A stretch of DNA of 24,037 nucleotides from Lachnospiraceae bacterium (GCA_029068665.1 JAIECC010000148.1:1-24037), one strand, 5' to 3'; shown: positions 7,904 to 15,544, numbered from the stretch's first letter. Notes: a model not told the origin generated them from the letters alone. Translations and numbers: made by a program.

Positions 7904-8902
7904 TCATCTACTTAAATAGTCATTTGTAAATCCATATCCTGCCGGTATTTCATCCGACAATCCATTTTCATACAGCCAGGTATAGAATGCATCCCAACGG
8001 CTCTGGTCAATATACCCCCACTGCTCCACTTCTGCCTTATACTGGTCTGCCAGCCATATCTGACTTTCCTCTACCATCTCCGGATTCAGCTCCGGAACCT
8101 CTTCGCAAAGAATCTTTGCTGCCTCCTCCGGATTCTCTATGGCGTACTCATATCCTTTCCGGACTGCATCCAAAAATGCCCTTGTCGTATCACCCTCTGC
8201 CTCCAGGAAATCCGTATTGGCAACTATGACCGGACTGTAATAATCAAATTCCGGTGTGATGTCCCTGAAATAAAACATATTGGTATCCAGTCCGGCAATC
8301 TTAGCAGAAATACCTTCCCATGCATAATAAATCCAAACCGCATCAATATCCTGCTGCAAAGCAGAGGGTACATCCGTAACATACTCCGGTATCAGATTGA
8401 CATTATCAAAGTTCCCGCCGTCAGCCTCCACTACATTTCTTAAGATTGCCTGTTCCACAGGAAGATTCCAGGTTGCGTAATTCTTTCCCTCCAAATCTGC
8501 CGGAGAAGTGATACCATCCTCCTGCAAAGAAATAATACCGGAAGTATTATGCTGGAGAATTGCCGCCACTGCCTCTACCGGCATTTTATCCCCCGAGGTA
8601 AAAACCGGTGCCAGATAATCCTGAAAATCAATTCCAAACTGTGCCTGTCCGGATGCCACCATAGTGGTTGCTCCATCCTCCGGCGGCTGGACAATGGTTA
8701 CATTTAAACCGGCATCTGCAAAATATCCCAAACTCTGTGCCACATACAAACCGGTATGGTTGGTATTGGGTGTCCAGTCTAAAACAAAGGTAATATCCTT
8801 TTGTTCTTCTGTAATCTCCGTACTATTGTTTCCACAGGCACATCCGGTAAATGCTAATATACCTGTTAAACATATGCCTGCGGCTTTCTTCCATATTTTC
8901 AT
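7904..8902 (-). CDS. thiY: NMT1/ThiY-like pyrimidine-binding lipoprotein
   Basis: The 332-residue extracellular substrate-binding protein has a lipoprotein signal (MKIWKKAAGICLTGILAFTG, lipid-accepting C21). The mature part opens with DWTPNTNHTGLYVAQSLGYF, the hallmark of the NMT1/THI5-like family. Family members bind HMP or its formylated degradation product FAMP for thiamine salvage. The CCCFC motif of the yeast THI5 enzyme is absent, as expected for a transporter. A longer reading with 19 more residues exists. I chose the ATG at 8902 because GAGGAG lies 10 bases upstream and the signal peptide then starts correctly. It begins 4 bp after the permease stop codon, typical of translational coupling. 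Confidence 0.88.
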   Translation of the reverse strand: MKIWKKAAGICLTGILAFTGCACGNNSTEITEEQKDITFVLDWTPNTNHTGLYVAQSLGYFADAGLNVTIVQPPEDGATTMVASGQAQFGIDFQDYLAPVFTSGDKMPVEAVAAILQHNTSGIISLQEDGITSPADLEGKNYATWNLPVEQAILRNVVEADGGNFDNVNLIPEYVTDVPSALQQDIDAVWIYYAWEGISAKIAGLDTNMFYFRDITPEFDYYSPVIVANTDFLEAEGDTTRAFLDAVRKGYEYAIENPEEAAKILCEEVPELNPEMVEESQIWLADQYKAEVEQWGYIDQSRWDAFYTWLYENGLSDEIPAGYGFTNDYLSR

Positions 8903-8906
8903 TGTT

Positions 8907-9713
8907 TTATTTCTCCTCATCCTTTTTATGTCTCTGATATCCCTGGTCCTGTTCTCCACAATGGCTCCATGGCATTAGATTGTACTGGGCTGCCTTTACA
9001 ACTGCCATCAACAACAGACTGATTGCCGAAATCAAAAAAATAACAGCGAACATCTTATCATAATCATAGGATTTCTTAACTCTGGTCATATACACCCCAA
9101 GTCCGCTCAGTCCTCCCAGCCATTCGGCAATCACTGCTCCTACAACCGAATATGCCACCGCAATCTTCAGCCCGGAAAAAAACTCTCCCAGAGCATTGGG
9201 CAGCTTCACATGCCAAAAAATCTGCCAACGGTTGGCTTTCATGGAACGCATCAGCTTAATCATATCGGAATCAACGGATTGAAAGCCTTCCAGCAGACCT
9301 ATGGCAATGGGAAAGTAAGAAACCAGTACGACCAGAACCACCTTGGGCGCAATTCCATAAGAAAACCACAAAATCAACAGGGGCGCAATCGCCACCGGCG
9401 GAATCGTCTGGGTCAGAACCAGGATGGGATACAGGCCCTTTCGAACCGGTTCAAATGCATCCATCAATGCCGCAGACAGAAACCCCAGTGTCACCCCGCA
9501 TACCAGACCCAATGCCGCTTCCAGCAGAGTCACCTTTGCATGCTGCATTAGAAGTGGAAAATCAGCAATAAATGCCTGAACCACTTCAACCGGTGACGGA
9601 AGCATGTAGCCGGGTATAAGCTCTGCCATACTGATCAACTGCCAGATTATCAATGCTGCCAGTATGACTGCTGCCGGTATCAGATTACTGATGATGCTTC
9701 GTTGTCTTTTCAT
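8907..9713 (-). CDS. thiX: ABC transporter permease for thiamine precursor (ThiX-like)
   Basis: The 268-residue BPD-type permease has about six membrane segments. The EAA loop that contacts the ATPase reads MRSMKANRWQIFWHVKLPNALGEFF. It belongs to the SsuC/TauC/ThiX group and should form the channel for the ThiY/ThiZ-like partners. A TTG precedes the ATG at 9713 by one codon; I use the ATG. The start lies 29 bp inside the upstream thiamine-binding gene, so the two are translationally coupled. The last 20 or so residues are hydrophilic (EQDQGYQRHKKDEEK) and extend past the final membrane helix. Confidence 0.88.
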   Translation of the reverse strand: MKRQRSIISNLIPAAVILAALIIWQLISMAELIPGYMLPSPVEVVQAFIADFPLLMQHAKVTLLEAALGLVCGVTLGFLSAALMDAFEPVRKGLYPILVLTQTIPPVAIAPLLILWFSYGIAPKVVLVVLVSYFPIAIGLLEGFQSVDSDMIKLMRSMKANRWQIFWHVKLPNALGEFFSGLKIAVAYSVVGAVIAEWLGGLSGLGVYMTRVKKSYDYDKMFAVIFLISAISLLLMAVVKAAQYNLMPWSHCGEQDQGYQRHKKDEEK

Positions 9714-9981
9714 CAATGGTCAATACCTCGCCTTCCGGCTTATAGGTGATTTTCACATAACTCATGACACTGGGACAGCCAGCCTGAATCGCAATATACT
9801 GGCATTGCTTTATGATTTCCATTAGTTCTTCATAATCGCCCTCCATGGCTGTCTCACAGGGACCTACATAATAAGTCACACCTGTACTCTTGATATAATC
9901 AATTACCTCATCTACAATTCGTACTACTTCGGCATCCGTAGATACTCCCGGCAGCACTTGGATTGCTACATTTGCATTCAT
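9685..9981 (-). CDS. thiamine-binding protein, MTH1187/YqgV family
   Basis: This 98-residue ferredoxin-like-fold protein belongs to the MTH1187/YqgV family (Pfam thiamine-BP, formerly DUF77). Typical features are the opening VAIQVLPGV, the central YYVGPCETAMEGDYEELMEII and the late strand YVKITYKP. Relatives bind thiamine in the cytoplasm and often sit in TPP-riboswitch operons. It has no signal peptide. The start has GGAGG upstream. It is the first gene after the riboswitch and overlaps the permease gene by 29 bp. Confidence 0.88.
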   Translation of the reverse strand: MNANVAIQVLPGVSTDAEVVRIVDEVIDYIKSTGVTYYVGPCETAMEGDYEELMEIIKQCQYIAIQAGCPSVMSYVKITYKPEGEVLTIDEKTTKHHQ

Positions 9982-10051
9982 GATTTTTCCTCCTGTTTTC
10001 TTTTACCTATAGCACCTGTCCCCGGCAGATTTCTCCGGATGCAGGGCAACA

Positions 10052-10084
10052 TAAAAAACCCCTTCCAAATTGCTTGGAAGGGGT
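10052..10084 (-). terminator. expression-platform terminator of the TPP riboswitch
   Basis: On the minus strand the 11-bp perfect stem ACCCCTTCCAA/TTGGAAGGGGT has a 5-base loop and is followed by TTTTTT. It lies between the riboswitch and the first gene, so TPP binding should favour this terminator and switch the operon off. Confidence 0.92.
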
Positions 10085-10112
10085 GTAATTTATCGCAGCA
10101 TAATTGACTTCT

Positions 10113-10218
10113 TACATCTCCCTCCGCCAGCATTATCTGGATCAGGTCATGGGTCTCCCCAAAGGATTAATGACAGGACTATGTCATTTCTCAGCCTAAT
10201 TCCTTAAGCACTCCTGAT
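10113..10218 (-). ncRNA. TPP (THI-box) riboswitch
   Basis: The minus strand carries the conserved aptamer parts in order: GGAGTGCTTAAGG, GGCTGAGA, a variable hairpin (ATGACA...GTCAT), and GACCC followed by ACCTGATC. The pyrophosphate-sensor side CAGATAATGCTGG then GCGGAGGGA closes the motif. It senses thiamine pyrophosphate and acts through the terminator about 30 bp downstream. Confidence 0.95.
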
Positions 10219-10227
10219 TTCTACGCA

Positions 10228-10256
10228 ATTATATATTGCAGTTATAGAATTGTCAA
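10228..10256 (-). promoter_or_regulatory. consensus sigma-A promoter of the thiamine operon
   Basis: On the minus strand a perfect TTGACA (10251-10256), a 17-bp spacer and a perfect TATAAT (10228-10233) stand directly upstream of the TPP aptamer. Such a strong promoter fits control by premature termination rather than by initiation. Confidence 0.88.
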
Positions 10257-10361
10257 GCCGTTATTTTCACATCGGAAGCAATTGAAATCACCATCCTATG
10301 ATATAAGGGTTCGTTTTATCCCGTTTGTCGGAAAAAAGGGCGGTTTCGTCGGCATGAACCA

Positions 10362-10388
10362 TTGCTGATAGTTTAGTCATGCTATAAT
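10362..10388 (+). promoter_or_regulatory. promoter of the lipoprotein gene, extended -10 type
   Basis: TATAAT at 10383-10388 is preceded by TGC, giving an extended -10. A TTGCTG at 10362-10367 is a possible -35 with a short 15-bp spacer. The start codon is 57 bp downstream of the hexamer. The 100 bp between this and the divergent thiamine promoter shows nothing recognisable. Confidence 0.55.
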
Positions 10389-10445
10389 CTTCTTGAAAAA
10401 CAAGTATTATAGAAAATCATTGCAAAACGAAACGGAGGAGAACAT

Positions 10446-11534
10446 ATGAAAATAAAAAAAATAAAAACACTGCTAAAACGAATGGGATTATTTTCTCTGG
10501 TCATGGCTCTGCTGCTGACCGGCTGCAGCAGGAATGGTAAAGGTGAAAATACCAGCTCGGATACAGAAACCACGAGGGATACCCAAAGCGAAGCAACAGA
10601 AGCTCCCACAACTACGGAAGCGGAACCCGAAGAACCAACTGAACCGGTAGCGGTGGATGAAAGTGTATGTAAGATTGCACTCATTGGCATCTCTTCCACG
10701 GTTGGCGAAAGCAAAGAAGATTCTAAAATTAAAATTCCGAGTGCATATGAAGACGGTAAATTTGTAAGCGATTGGACCGGAGTAACCGTGTGGGTATATT
10801 CTTTTGTTATGGAAGGAACCACTCCGAAAGCATCCTGGTTCGAACCGGATATATTCAATACAGCCACCGGTGAAGAATTAAATTACCAACCGGGAAAGAG
10901 TATTGTTATATATTCCAACGGATATACCGTTTATGATATAGATCAGGAATATGACTCCTTATACGATGTCGAACGAGATATCCGCCCTATTATTCTCTAC
11001 ACAACAGAAGAAATACCGATAGAAAATTTTGAGTTCCGGGCAAACATGACTCTGACTCCGGATGGAAGTGAATTTGGCGAAGCAGTTCTTTCTGTCAATT
11101 CCTCTATCGATGACCTGAGCATTAATCCGTCCATGGCAAATAATCCCCTGCTCAAAATTAACGACACCATCTACCTTTTGAGCAGAAACATTGGCGCCGG
11201 CGGCGGCGTTGGGCCAGATAATACCGGTGATTTTGAATATCGTAAATTTGATATTCTAAATCTTTCAGACCCCTTTAGTGAAGAAACAATTAGTACCGGC
11301 GACATCGAAAACTTACAGTATTTGAATAAGGAAACCTTAGAGCCAGTCGGACCAATCAGCGACTGTTATCCAATATGGGATGTACAGAAAAAAGGCATAT
11401 GGGATATAAACTACGGAACCCTACGGTTAGGATATTATTCCGATACAAAGCTTCCGGACTGGTCAGAAGAAGACGATCCAATGGACGGATATGAAAAAAT
11501 TACAATAAATGGAAGTGATATTATCCTTTATTAA
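10446..11534 (+). CDS. predicted lipoprotein of unknown function
   Basis: The 362-residue protein starts with a clear lipoprotein signal ending LLLTGC (lipidated C27), so it should be anchored on the outer face of the membrane. Residues 28-70 form a Thr/Glu-rich linker (TETTRDTQSEATEAPTTTEA). The globular part has no motif I recognise. It contains a Gly run (NIGAGGGVGPDN) and many Asp, Tyr and Ile residues, suggesting a beta-rich extracellular fold. GGAGGAG lies 5 bases before the ATG. The gene stands alone, with its own promoter and end hairpin, divergent from the thiamine operon. I do not assign a function. Confidence 0.85.
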   Translation: MKIKKIKTLLKRMGLFSLVMALLLTGCSRNGKGENTSSDTETTRDTQSEATEAPTTTEAEPEEPTEPVAVDESVCKIALIGISSTVGESKEDSKIKIPSAYEDGKFVSDWTGVTVWVYSFVMEGTTPKASWFEPDIFNTATGEELNYQPGKSIVIYSNGYTVYDIDQEYDSLYDVERDIRPIILYTTEEIPIENFEFRANMTLTPDGSEFGEAVLSVNSSIDDLSINPSMANNPLLKINDTIYLLSRNIGAGGGVGPDNTGDFEYRKFDILNLSDPFSEETISTGDIENLQYLNKETLEPVGPISDCYPIWDVQKKGIWDINYGTLRLGYYSDTKLPDWSEEDDPMDGYEKITINGSDIILY

Positions 11535-11552
11535 CACTAACGAAATAGCAGA

Positions 11553-11590
11553 TATGCCCCCATTCTCCTCAAGAGGAGAATGGGGGCATA
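11553..11590. terminator. strong bidirectional hairpin between convergent genes
   Basis: An 18-bp perfect stem (TATGCCCCCATTCTCCTC and its complement) is separated by only AA. It lies 18 bp after the lipoprotein stop and 18 bp after the end of the convergent GyrI-like gene. There is no classic T-run on either side, so it may act mostly as a 3'-end stabiliser. Confidence 0.7.
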
Positions 11591-11608
11591 ATAAATATTC
11601 CTGCTTCT

Positions 11609-12256
11609 CTATCCTTCCATATGTTTCACCGGATGACGAATCACTGTCCGAAGTTTTTCTTCCGCCGTCCTTCTCGGATCACTTAGATAAATCTCCTGAT
11701 GAAGACGACTTGCTGAAAAATCCGGCATATATCCTTCTTTGGCTACATAATTCTCCATTTGTTCTATGGTTTCCGGCTCATTATCATAGCTTCCAATGTG
11801 CATACATTGCACACACAATCCTGCTTCATAGGTTAAAAACTCCACCTTGGAAAAATCCTGTTTCTTCTTTTCCGCTGCTTCTTGAATCGCCCAGTCAAAG
11901 TCCTTCTTCGTCACAAAATCCGGAAGCCGGATCATGGAAATCCAGCAGAATGCTTCCTTATGGGAATAATCTAGGCCTGAGGTTCCCTCTGCCCCTTCCT
12001 GCCACCATAGTCCCTCTAATGGCGGGACTACATAGGAAAAATACCCCTCTATCCGGTGTTTGCCTTTATAGCTCATCTTAATGGTAAAGGCAATGGCATA
12101 CAACATGCCAAGGGCTACTTTATATTCTCCATCCGGTTCGTTGGGATTTCCCTTTCCTCGTACTGCGATATAATTCATGGACGGTACACTTACGATTCCC
12201 GGCTGCTTCGGCGGCAGATAAAATTCTTTATACTCTTTCTTATAATCAAATGCCAT
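11609..12256 (-). CDS. GyrI-like small-molecule-binding domain protein (COG4832 type)
   Basis: The 215-residue cytoplasmic protein resembles the stand-alone GyrI-like (SOUL/effector-binding) family. Typical elements are VSVPSMNYIAVRGKGNPNEPDGEY near the start and HQEIYLSDPRRTAEEKLRTVIRHPV at the end. Proteins of this fold bind or hydrolyse small hydrophobic compounds, or bind gyrase; no ligand can be inferred here. GGGGG precedes the ATG. Its start overlaps the end of the YjbR-like gene by 11 bp, so it is translated as part of the same operon. Confidence 0.82.
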   Translation of the reverse strand: MAFDYKKEYKEFYLPPKQPGIVSVPSMNYIAVRGKGNPNEPDGEYKVALGMLYAIAFTIKMSYKGKHRIEGYFSYVVPPLEGLWWQEGAEGTSGLDYSHKEAFCWISMIRLPDFVTKKDFDWAIQEAAEKKKQDFSKVEFLTYEAGLCVQCMHIGSYDNEPETIEQMENYVAKEGYMPDFSASRLHQEIYLSDPRRTAEEKLRTVIRHPVKHMEG

Positions 12257-12908
12257 TGTTTTCCCCCTTCAGTCGTTCCATTCGCTGCTTTATACTCTGC
12301 TCAAATTCCTCCTCTGAAAGAGAAGGGTCCTTTGTCTTTCTCCAAATGTCACAAGGAATACTGCCACAATCCCTACAGCTATTATATTGATGCTGATGGA
12401 TGGAGCATTGATAAATGGGACATGCCTGTCCTTCCGGTGCATGAAATACCTTGCCCTGGCTCTCATTGCATCCCTTACACAAGGTTCCATAGTATTCACA
12501 TTGCTTACATGCCGTACCACAGCAGCTTAATGCTTCCACCTGTGATTCCGATGCCAGGATTTCCTTCTGTCTCTTCTTGCTGAAGCCTTCCAGTACCAGC
12601 TGATAGGATTTATCCAGCAAATCTTTTAGCAGATCATCCGGCACCTGACCATCTGGACGAATGGAATTCCAATGCATCTTGTTCATATAATATCCCGGCA
12701 AAATATCTTCATATTGTGTCCGTAAGAATTCTCCTTCCGACGGCTCCAGCTTCAATGTAATATAATAGGGTTCATCCTTCTCATCCAGACAAATTGCAGC
12801 AAACATCTTGTCTCCAATCAGATAGCGAATCCAATTCCACTCTTTCTTTAAATCCTTGGTTACTCCTTGCTTACTTAGCAAGAATTCATCCATCCATTGG
12901 TATTTCAT
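12246..12908 (-). CDS. MmcQ/YjbR-like protein fused to a cysteine-rich DUF3795-like domain
   Basis: Residues 1-115 of the 220-residue protein match the YjbR/MmcQ (CyaY-like fold) family, for example YYMNKMHWNSIRPDGQVPDDLLKDLLDKSYQLV. Residues 127-190 form a separate domain with eleven cysteines (129, 130, 134, 137, 144, 147, 163, 168, 178, 181, 186) in CxxC-type pairs such as CKQCEYYGTLCKGC. This resembles DUF3795 and probably binds zinc or an iron-sulfur cluster. It lies 10 bp after the WYL regulator gene and overlaps the GyrI-like gene. Its function is unknown. Confidence 0.82.
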   Translation of the reverse strand: MKYQWMDEFLLSKQGVTKDLKKEWNWIRYLIGDKMFAAICLDEKDEPYYITLKLEPSEGEFLRTQYEDILPGYYMNKMHWNSIRPDGQVPDDLLKDLLDKSYQLVLEGFSKKRQKEILASESQVEALSCCGTACKQCEYYGTLCKGCNESQGKVFHAPEGQACPIYQCSIHQHQYNSCRDCGSIPCDIWRKTKDPSLSEEEFEQSIKQRMERLKGENNGI

Positions 12909-12918
12909 CCTTTACACC

Positions 12919-13824
12919 TCACTGATAATTTTTTCGCATGTTTTCAATCCTGTTTCTAATCTCCCGACGAATTTCCTCCGGCTCCAGCAGTTTCACCTTA
13001 TCCTGAAAAGACATCAGCCATGTGAGCAGATTCTCCCGGTCGGTATAATCTGCCTGAAACAGCAGTCTTCCATCCACCTGTTCCTGAAAACAATTCACAC
13101 CAAATTCCTCAACCAGCCTCCATTTACACTCCGGTTCAAATAGGGCTTTTACCTGAATACCCCCCGGAAAAATCCTCTCATTGCTCAAATCCGGCATAGG
13201 AGCTTCCCTCTTTTCGAATGTCTCTCCATTCAAATGCACTTCTTCCATACGGTTTAATTTGAAAAGCCGAAATTCCTTTCTACTGCTGCACCAGCCCCAT
13301 ATATACCAGCTTGACCATCGAAAAATCAGATAATATGGTTCTATCCTTCTCCTACTTTCCCCCTTGGGTGCATAATAACGGAATTCCACCTGGATTCCGC
13401 AGTCGATTCCCTCCCGAATAGTCTCAATTTTCGGGGCAAGAGAATTCTTATACCAGGAAGAAAGATCAATCAGCACCGACTGATTTCCCGTCATAAAATC
13501 AGAAGAGCCTGTTGATAATTTTTCCATTAACTGACCATACCGATTGGTGCCGTTAATACTGTCCAGACTTCGCAGACCAGCCAGTATATCCTGCAGTTCT
13601 CTGCTGGTAAGCAAGGTCCGCTCCATCCGATAGCCCTCCATAATGGAAATACCACCACCGGTTCCCTGTCTTGTATATATGGGAATCCCTGCCCGACACA
13701 GGGCATCAATGTCTCTGTTTATCGTTCGTCTGGATACTTCAAACTGCTCTGCCAGATAGGGAGCGGTAACCATATCTCGTTGTAGTAAAATGGATAAAAT
13801 TCCAATCATCCGGTCAAGCTTCAT
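12919..13824 (-). CDS. WYL-domain transcriptional regulator (YafY/PafC-like)
   Basis: The 301-residue protein has an N-terminal winged helix-turn-helix (about 5-60; YLAEQFEVSRRTINRDIDAL). The WYL ligand-sensing domain is at about 138-230, with W173-Y174-I175 in place of the canonical W-Y-L, then FRLFKLNRM. A C-terminal WCX-type extension follows. Such proteins sense nucleic acids or small ligands and control neighbouring genes. AAAGGAGG precedes the ATG. It is the first gene of a three-gene operon and is divergent from the MarR gene. Confidence 0.9.
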   Translation of the reverse strand: MKLDRMIGILSILLQRDMVTAPYLAEQFEVSRRTINRDIDALCRAGIPIYTRQGTGGGISIMEGYRMERTLLTSRELQDILAGLRSLDSINGTNRYGQLMEKLSTGSSDFMTGNQSVLIDLSSWYKNSLAPKIETIREGIDCGIQVEFRYYAPKGESRRRIEPYYLIFRWSSWYIWGWCSSRKEFRLFKLNRMEEVHLNGETFEKREAPMPDLSNERIFPGGIQVKALFEPECKWRLVEEFGVNCFQEQVDGRLLFQADYTDRENLLTWLMSFQDKVKLLEPEEIRREIRNRIENMRKNYQ

Positions 13825-13849
13825 AATTCCTCCTTTCCTATCTCAGGTT

Positions 13850-13879
13850 ATCATATTCAACACGACAACTGCTTGTCAT
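13850..13879 (-). promoter_or_regulatory. possible promoter and inverted repeat for the WYL operon
   Basis: On the minus strand ATGACA (13874-13879), 18 bp and TATGAT (13850-13855) form a plausible promoter, with the start about 20 bp before the WYL gene. An inverted repeat GACAA-CTGC-TTGTC (13864-13877) overlaps the -35 and may be an operator, perhaps for the WYL protein itself. Confidence 0.45.
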
Positions 13880-13922
13880 GTTTCTTCCTATGAGATATTA
13901 TATCATTCTTTGAACACTAAGA

Positions 13923-13944
13923 AATAGTAATTCTTGCCACTATT
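13923..13944. promoter_or_regulatory. possible second MarR half-site pair
   Basis: AATAGT (13923-13928) and ACTATT (13939-13944) repeat the outer hexamers of the MarR-promoter palindrome, spaced by 10 bp. It lies just upstream of the -35 and may be an auxiliary operator. Confidence 0.35.
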
Positions 13945-13948
13945 CCTC

Positions 13949-13977
13949 TTGACAATAGTACTATATAGTACTATTCT
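13949..13977 (+). promoter_or_regulatory. MarR operon promoter with an embedded 22-bp perfect palindrome
   Basis: TTGACA (13949-13954), a 17-bp spacer and TATTCT (13972-13977) form the promoter. A perfect palindrome at 13954-13975 (AATAGTACTAT and its complement) fills the whole spacer, the usual layout for an autorepressing MarR protein. The transcript would start near 13984, leaving a leader of only about 16 bases. Confidence 0.75.
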
Positions 13978-13999
13978 ATATAAAAAGGAGGTGGAGCTA

Positions 14000-14446
14000 C
14001 TGATTGAACAAACAAATGGCGGTTTCCTGATCAGTAAAATCAAACAGATTCAAGGACGTATCTTCGAAAAAATACTAATTGAATATGGCATTGATCAATT
14101 TAACGGGGCGCAGGGCAGAATTCTTTTCGTTTTATGGGAACATGATAATATACCGATTACTGAGTTATCCCACAAGACCGGACTTGCCAAAACCACTCTG
14201 ACCAGTATGCTGGACCGTTTGGAAGGGTCCGGACACATACAGCGGGTATACAATCCGGATGACAGAAGAACAGTCCGAATCCGGCTGACAGAAACTGCTA
14301 AGGGATTAAAAGATCAATATAACCAGGCATCTGAAAAAATGAATGAAATCTTTTATGAAGGCTTTTCCAAAGAAGAAATCCTTGCCTTTGATAAGAGTCT
14401 TGAAAAGGTGCTGAATAACCTGACCAGACAGGAGCATTACAAATGA
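14000..14446 (+). CDS. MarR-family transcriptional regulator
   Basis: The protein has 148 residues from the chosen start. The winged helix-turn-helix reads ITELSHKTGLAKTTLTSMLDRLEGSGHIQR, followed by the wing NPDDRRTVRIRLT that defines MarR. An upstream ATG at 13934 lies before the -35, so it cannot be the start. AAGGAGG (13985-13991) points to a CTG at 14000, 8 bases downstream; an alternative is ATT. A CTG start is unusual and may lower expression. It is probably a dimeric repressor of itself and of the flavin-type protein gene 23 bp downstream, responding to an unknown small molecule. Confidence 0.88.
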   Translation: MIEQTNGGFLISKIKQIQGRIFEKILIEYGIDQFNGAQGRILFVLWEHDNIPITELSHKTGLAKTTLTSMLDRLEGSGHIQRVYNPDDRRTVRIRLTETAKGLKDQYNQASEKMNEIFYEGFSKEEILAFDKSLEKVLNNLTRQEHYK

Positions 14447-14469
14447 ATGTAAACCAGAAAGGAGTACAT

Positions 14470-14901
14470 ATGGAAGACAGCATAAAATCACAGATATGCA
14501 AACTGCGCCAGGAGGCACAGGTTGCATATGTAGGTTCCGTGAACGAGGAGGGCTTTCCACAAATCAAAGGCATGCTTGTTCTGGAGCATGACAGCATGAG
14601 AACCCATTATTTTTCTACCAATACCAGTTCCAAGCGTGTAAAGCAGTTTCTAAATAACCCAAAGGCATCTGTTTACTATGTGGATGATACCAAAGATAAA
14701 TACAAAGGCGCCTTATTTACCGGAACCATGGAGGTCTGCACGGACCACGAAACCAAAGCCATGCTGTGGCGGGAGGGCTTTGAAATGTATTATCCAAAGG
14801 GAATTGATGATGAGGACTATTGTGTCTATCGGTTTACAGCAGATACCGTTAATTACTATTATGGATTAAGCAATGTAACACTGTCCATTGACGAGCTATA
14901 G
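14470..14901 (+). CDS. pyridoxamine 5'-phosphate oxidase-like FMN-binding split-barrel protein
   Basis: The 143-residue cytoplasmic protein has the split-barrel pattern AQVAYVGSVNEEGFPQIKGML at the start, then HYFSTNTSSKRVKQFLNNPKASVYYVD and a central strand ALFTGTMEV. It resembles the general stress protein 26 group, which binds FMN or F420-like cofactors. Its substrate is unknown. A start at 14443 would overlap the MarR stop, but the ATG at 14470 has AAAGGAG five bases upstream and is preferred. It is controlled with the MarR gene. Confidence 0.85.
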   Translation: MEDSIKSQICKLRQEAQVAYVGSVNEEGFPQIKGMLVLEHDSMRTHYFSTNTSSKRVKQFLNNPKASVYYVDDTKDKYKGALFTGTMEVCTDHETKAMLWREGFEMYYPKGIDDEDYCVYRFTADTVNYYYGLSNVTLSIDEL

Positions 14902-14948
14902 AAGAAAAATTTTCATTATCTCAATGATTCAAAGATATCCGGAGAATG

Positions 14949-14993
14949 CAAAAGCTTTGAGGACACAGAACCGTCTGTTCCTCAAAGCTTTTG
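14949..14993. terminator. long hairpin between convergent operons
   Basis: A 15-bp perfect stem (CAAAAGCTTTGAGGA and its complement) continues after a one-base bulge into ACAGA-ACCG-TCTGT. It lies 48 bp after the flavin-type gene and 6 bp after the end of the opposing membrane-protein gene. The stem ends in CTTTTG but no long T-run follows on either strand. Confidence 0.7.
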
Positions 14994-14998
14994 AACAT

Positions 14999-15544
14999 TT
15001 ATGCCAGTACCGGCAAATCACCAAGTGTAATCAGCAAATCGACAATAATTGCCAGAAATAAAACAATAACTACGATTATCGCCTTTTTCATTCCTATCTT
15101 TTCATACGTCCACTCTGATAAAGGAAGGAGGCATTTCATATAAAATACAGTCAGGAGTCCAAACACCATACTGCCAATCAGGGAAACACGGTCGTCCAGG
15201 GAAAGGGGCCAGCCTGCATAAGACCAGAAAGCAGTGTGAAACACAAGCTCAATCAACCAGGAACATGCATACTCAAAGGTACCTGTCAGTAATGTACCTC
15301 CTGCAAATATGAAAAGCGGCTTCTTAACTCTACCCAACACACACAGCAGTATACAGGAACCAAAACCATAAATGGGACAGATTGGAAGATGCAGAATTCC
15401 CCTGTCGCAATACACTCCATTCACAATCCAGGTTATAATTGTCTCATACAACCACCCGGTAAGGCTGGAAAGAATAAACCCAAAGAAAAGAATGATAAAT
15501 TGCTCCTTCCAGCTTCTATTTTTAACCACTTTTTCTTCACCCAT
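14999..15544 (-). CDS. CmpB-family membrane protein (PF06541, 'putative ABC transporter permease')
   Basis: The 181-residue protein has about five membrane helices (about 15-38, 58-72, 76-104, 121-141, 153-175). Family motifs are GWLYE (30-34), RGILHLPICPIYGFG and WSYAGWPLSLDDRVSL. The family is widespread in Firmicutes; its name as an ABC permease is historical and weakly supported, and no ATPase is adjacent. GGAGG lies 9 bases before the ATG. It follows the DUF4129-like gene by 18 bp and is likely the last gene of the operon. Confidence 0.82.
   Translation of the reverse strand: MGEEKVVKNRSWKEQFIILFFGFILSSLTGWLYETIITWIVNGVYCDRGILHLPICPIYGFGSCILLCVLGRVKKPLFIFAGGTLLTGTFEYACSWLIELVFHTAFWSYAGWPLSLDDRVSLIGSMVFGLLTVFYMKCLLPLSEWTYEKIGMKKAIIVVIVLFLAIIVDLLITLGDLPVLA

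Noticed and set aside
10382..10867. Minus-strand frame opposite the lipoprotein gene
   Set aside because: It is the low-complexity shadow of the Thr/Glu linker, and the plus-strand gene has the signal peptide and ribosome binding site.
13934..13999. N-terminal extension of the MarR protein from the ATG at 13934
   Set aside because: This ATG lies upstream of the -35 and -10 elements that drive the gene; the ribosome binding site is at 13985-13991.
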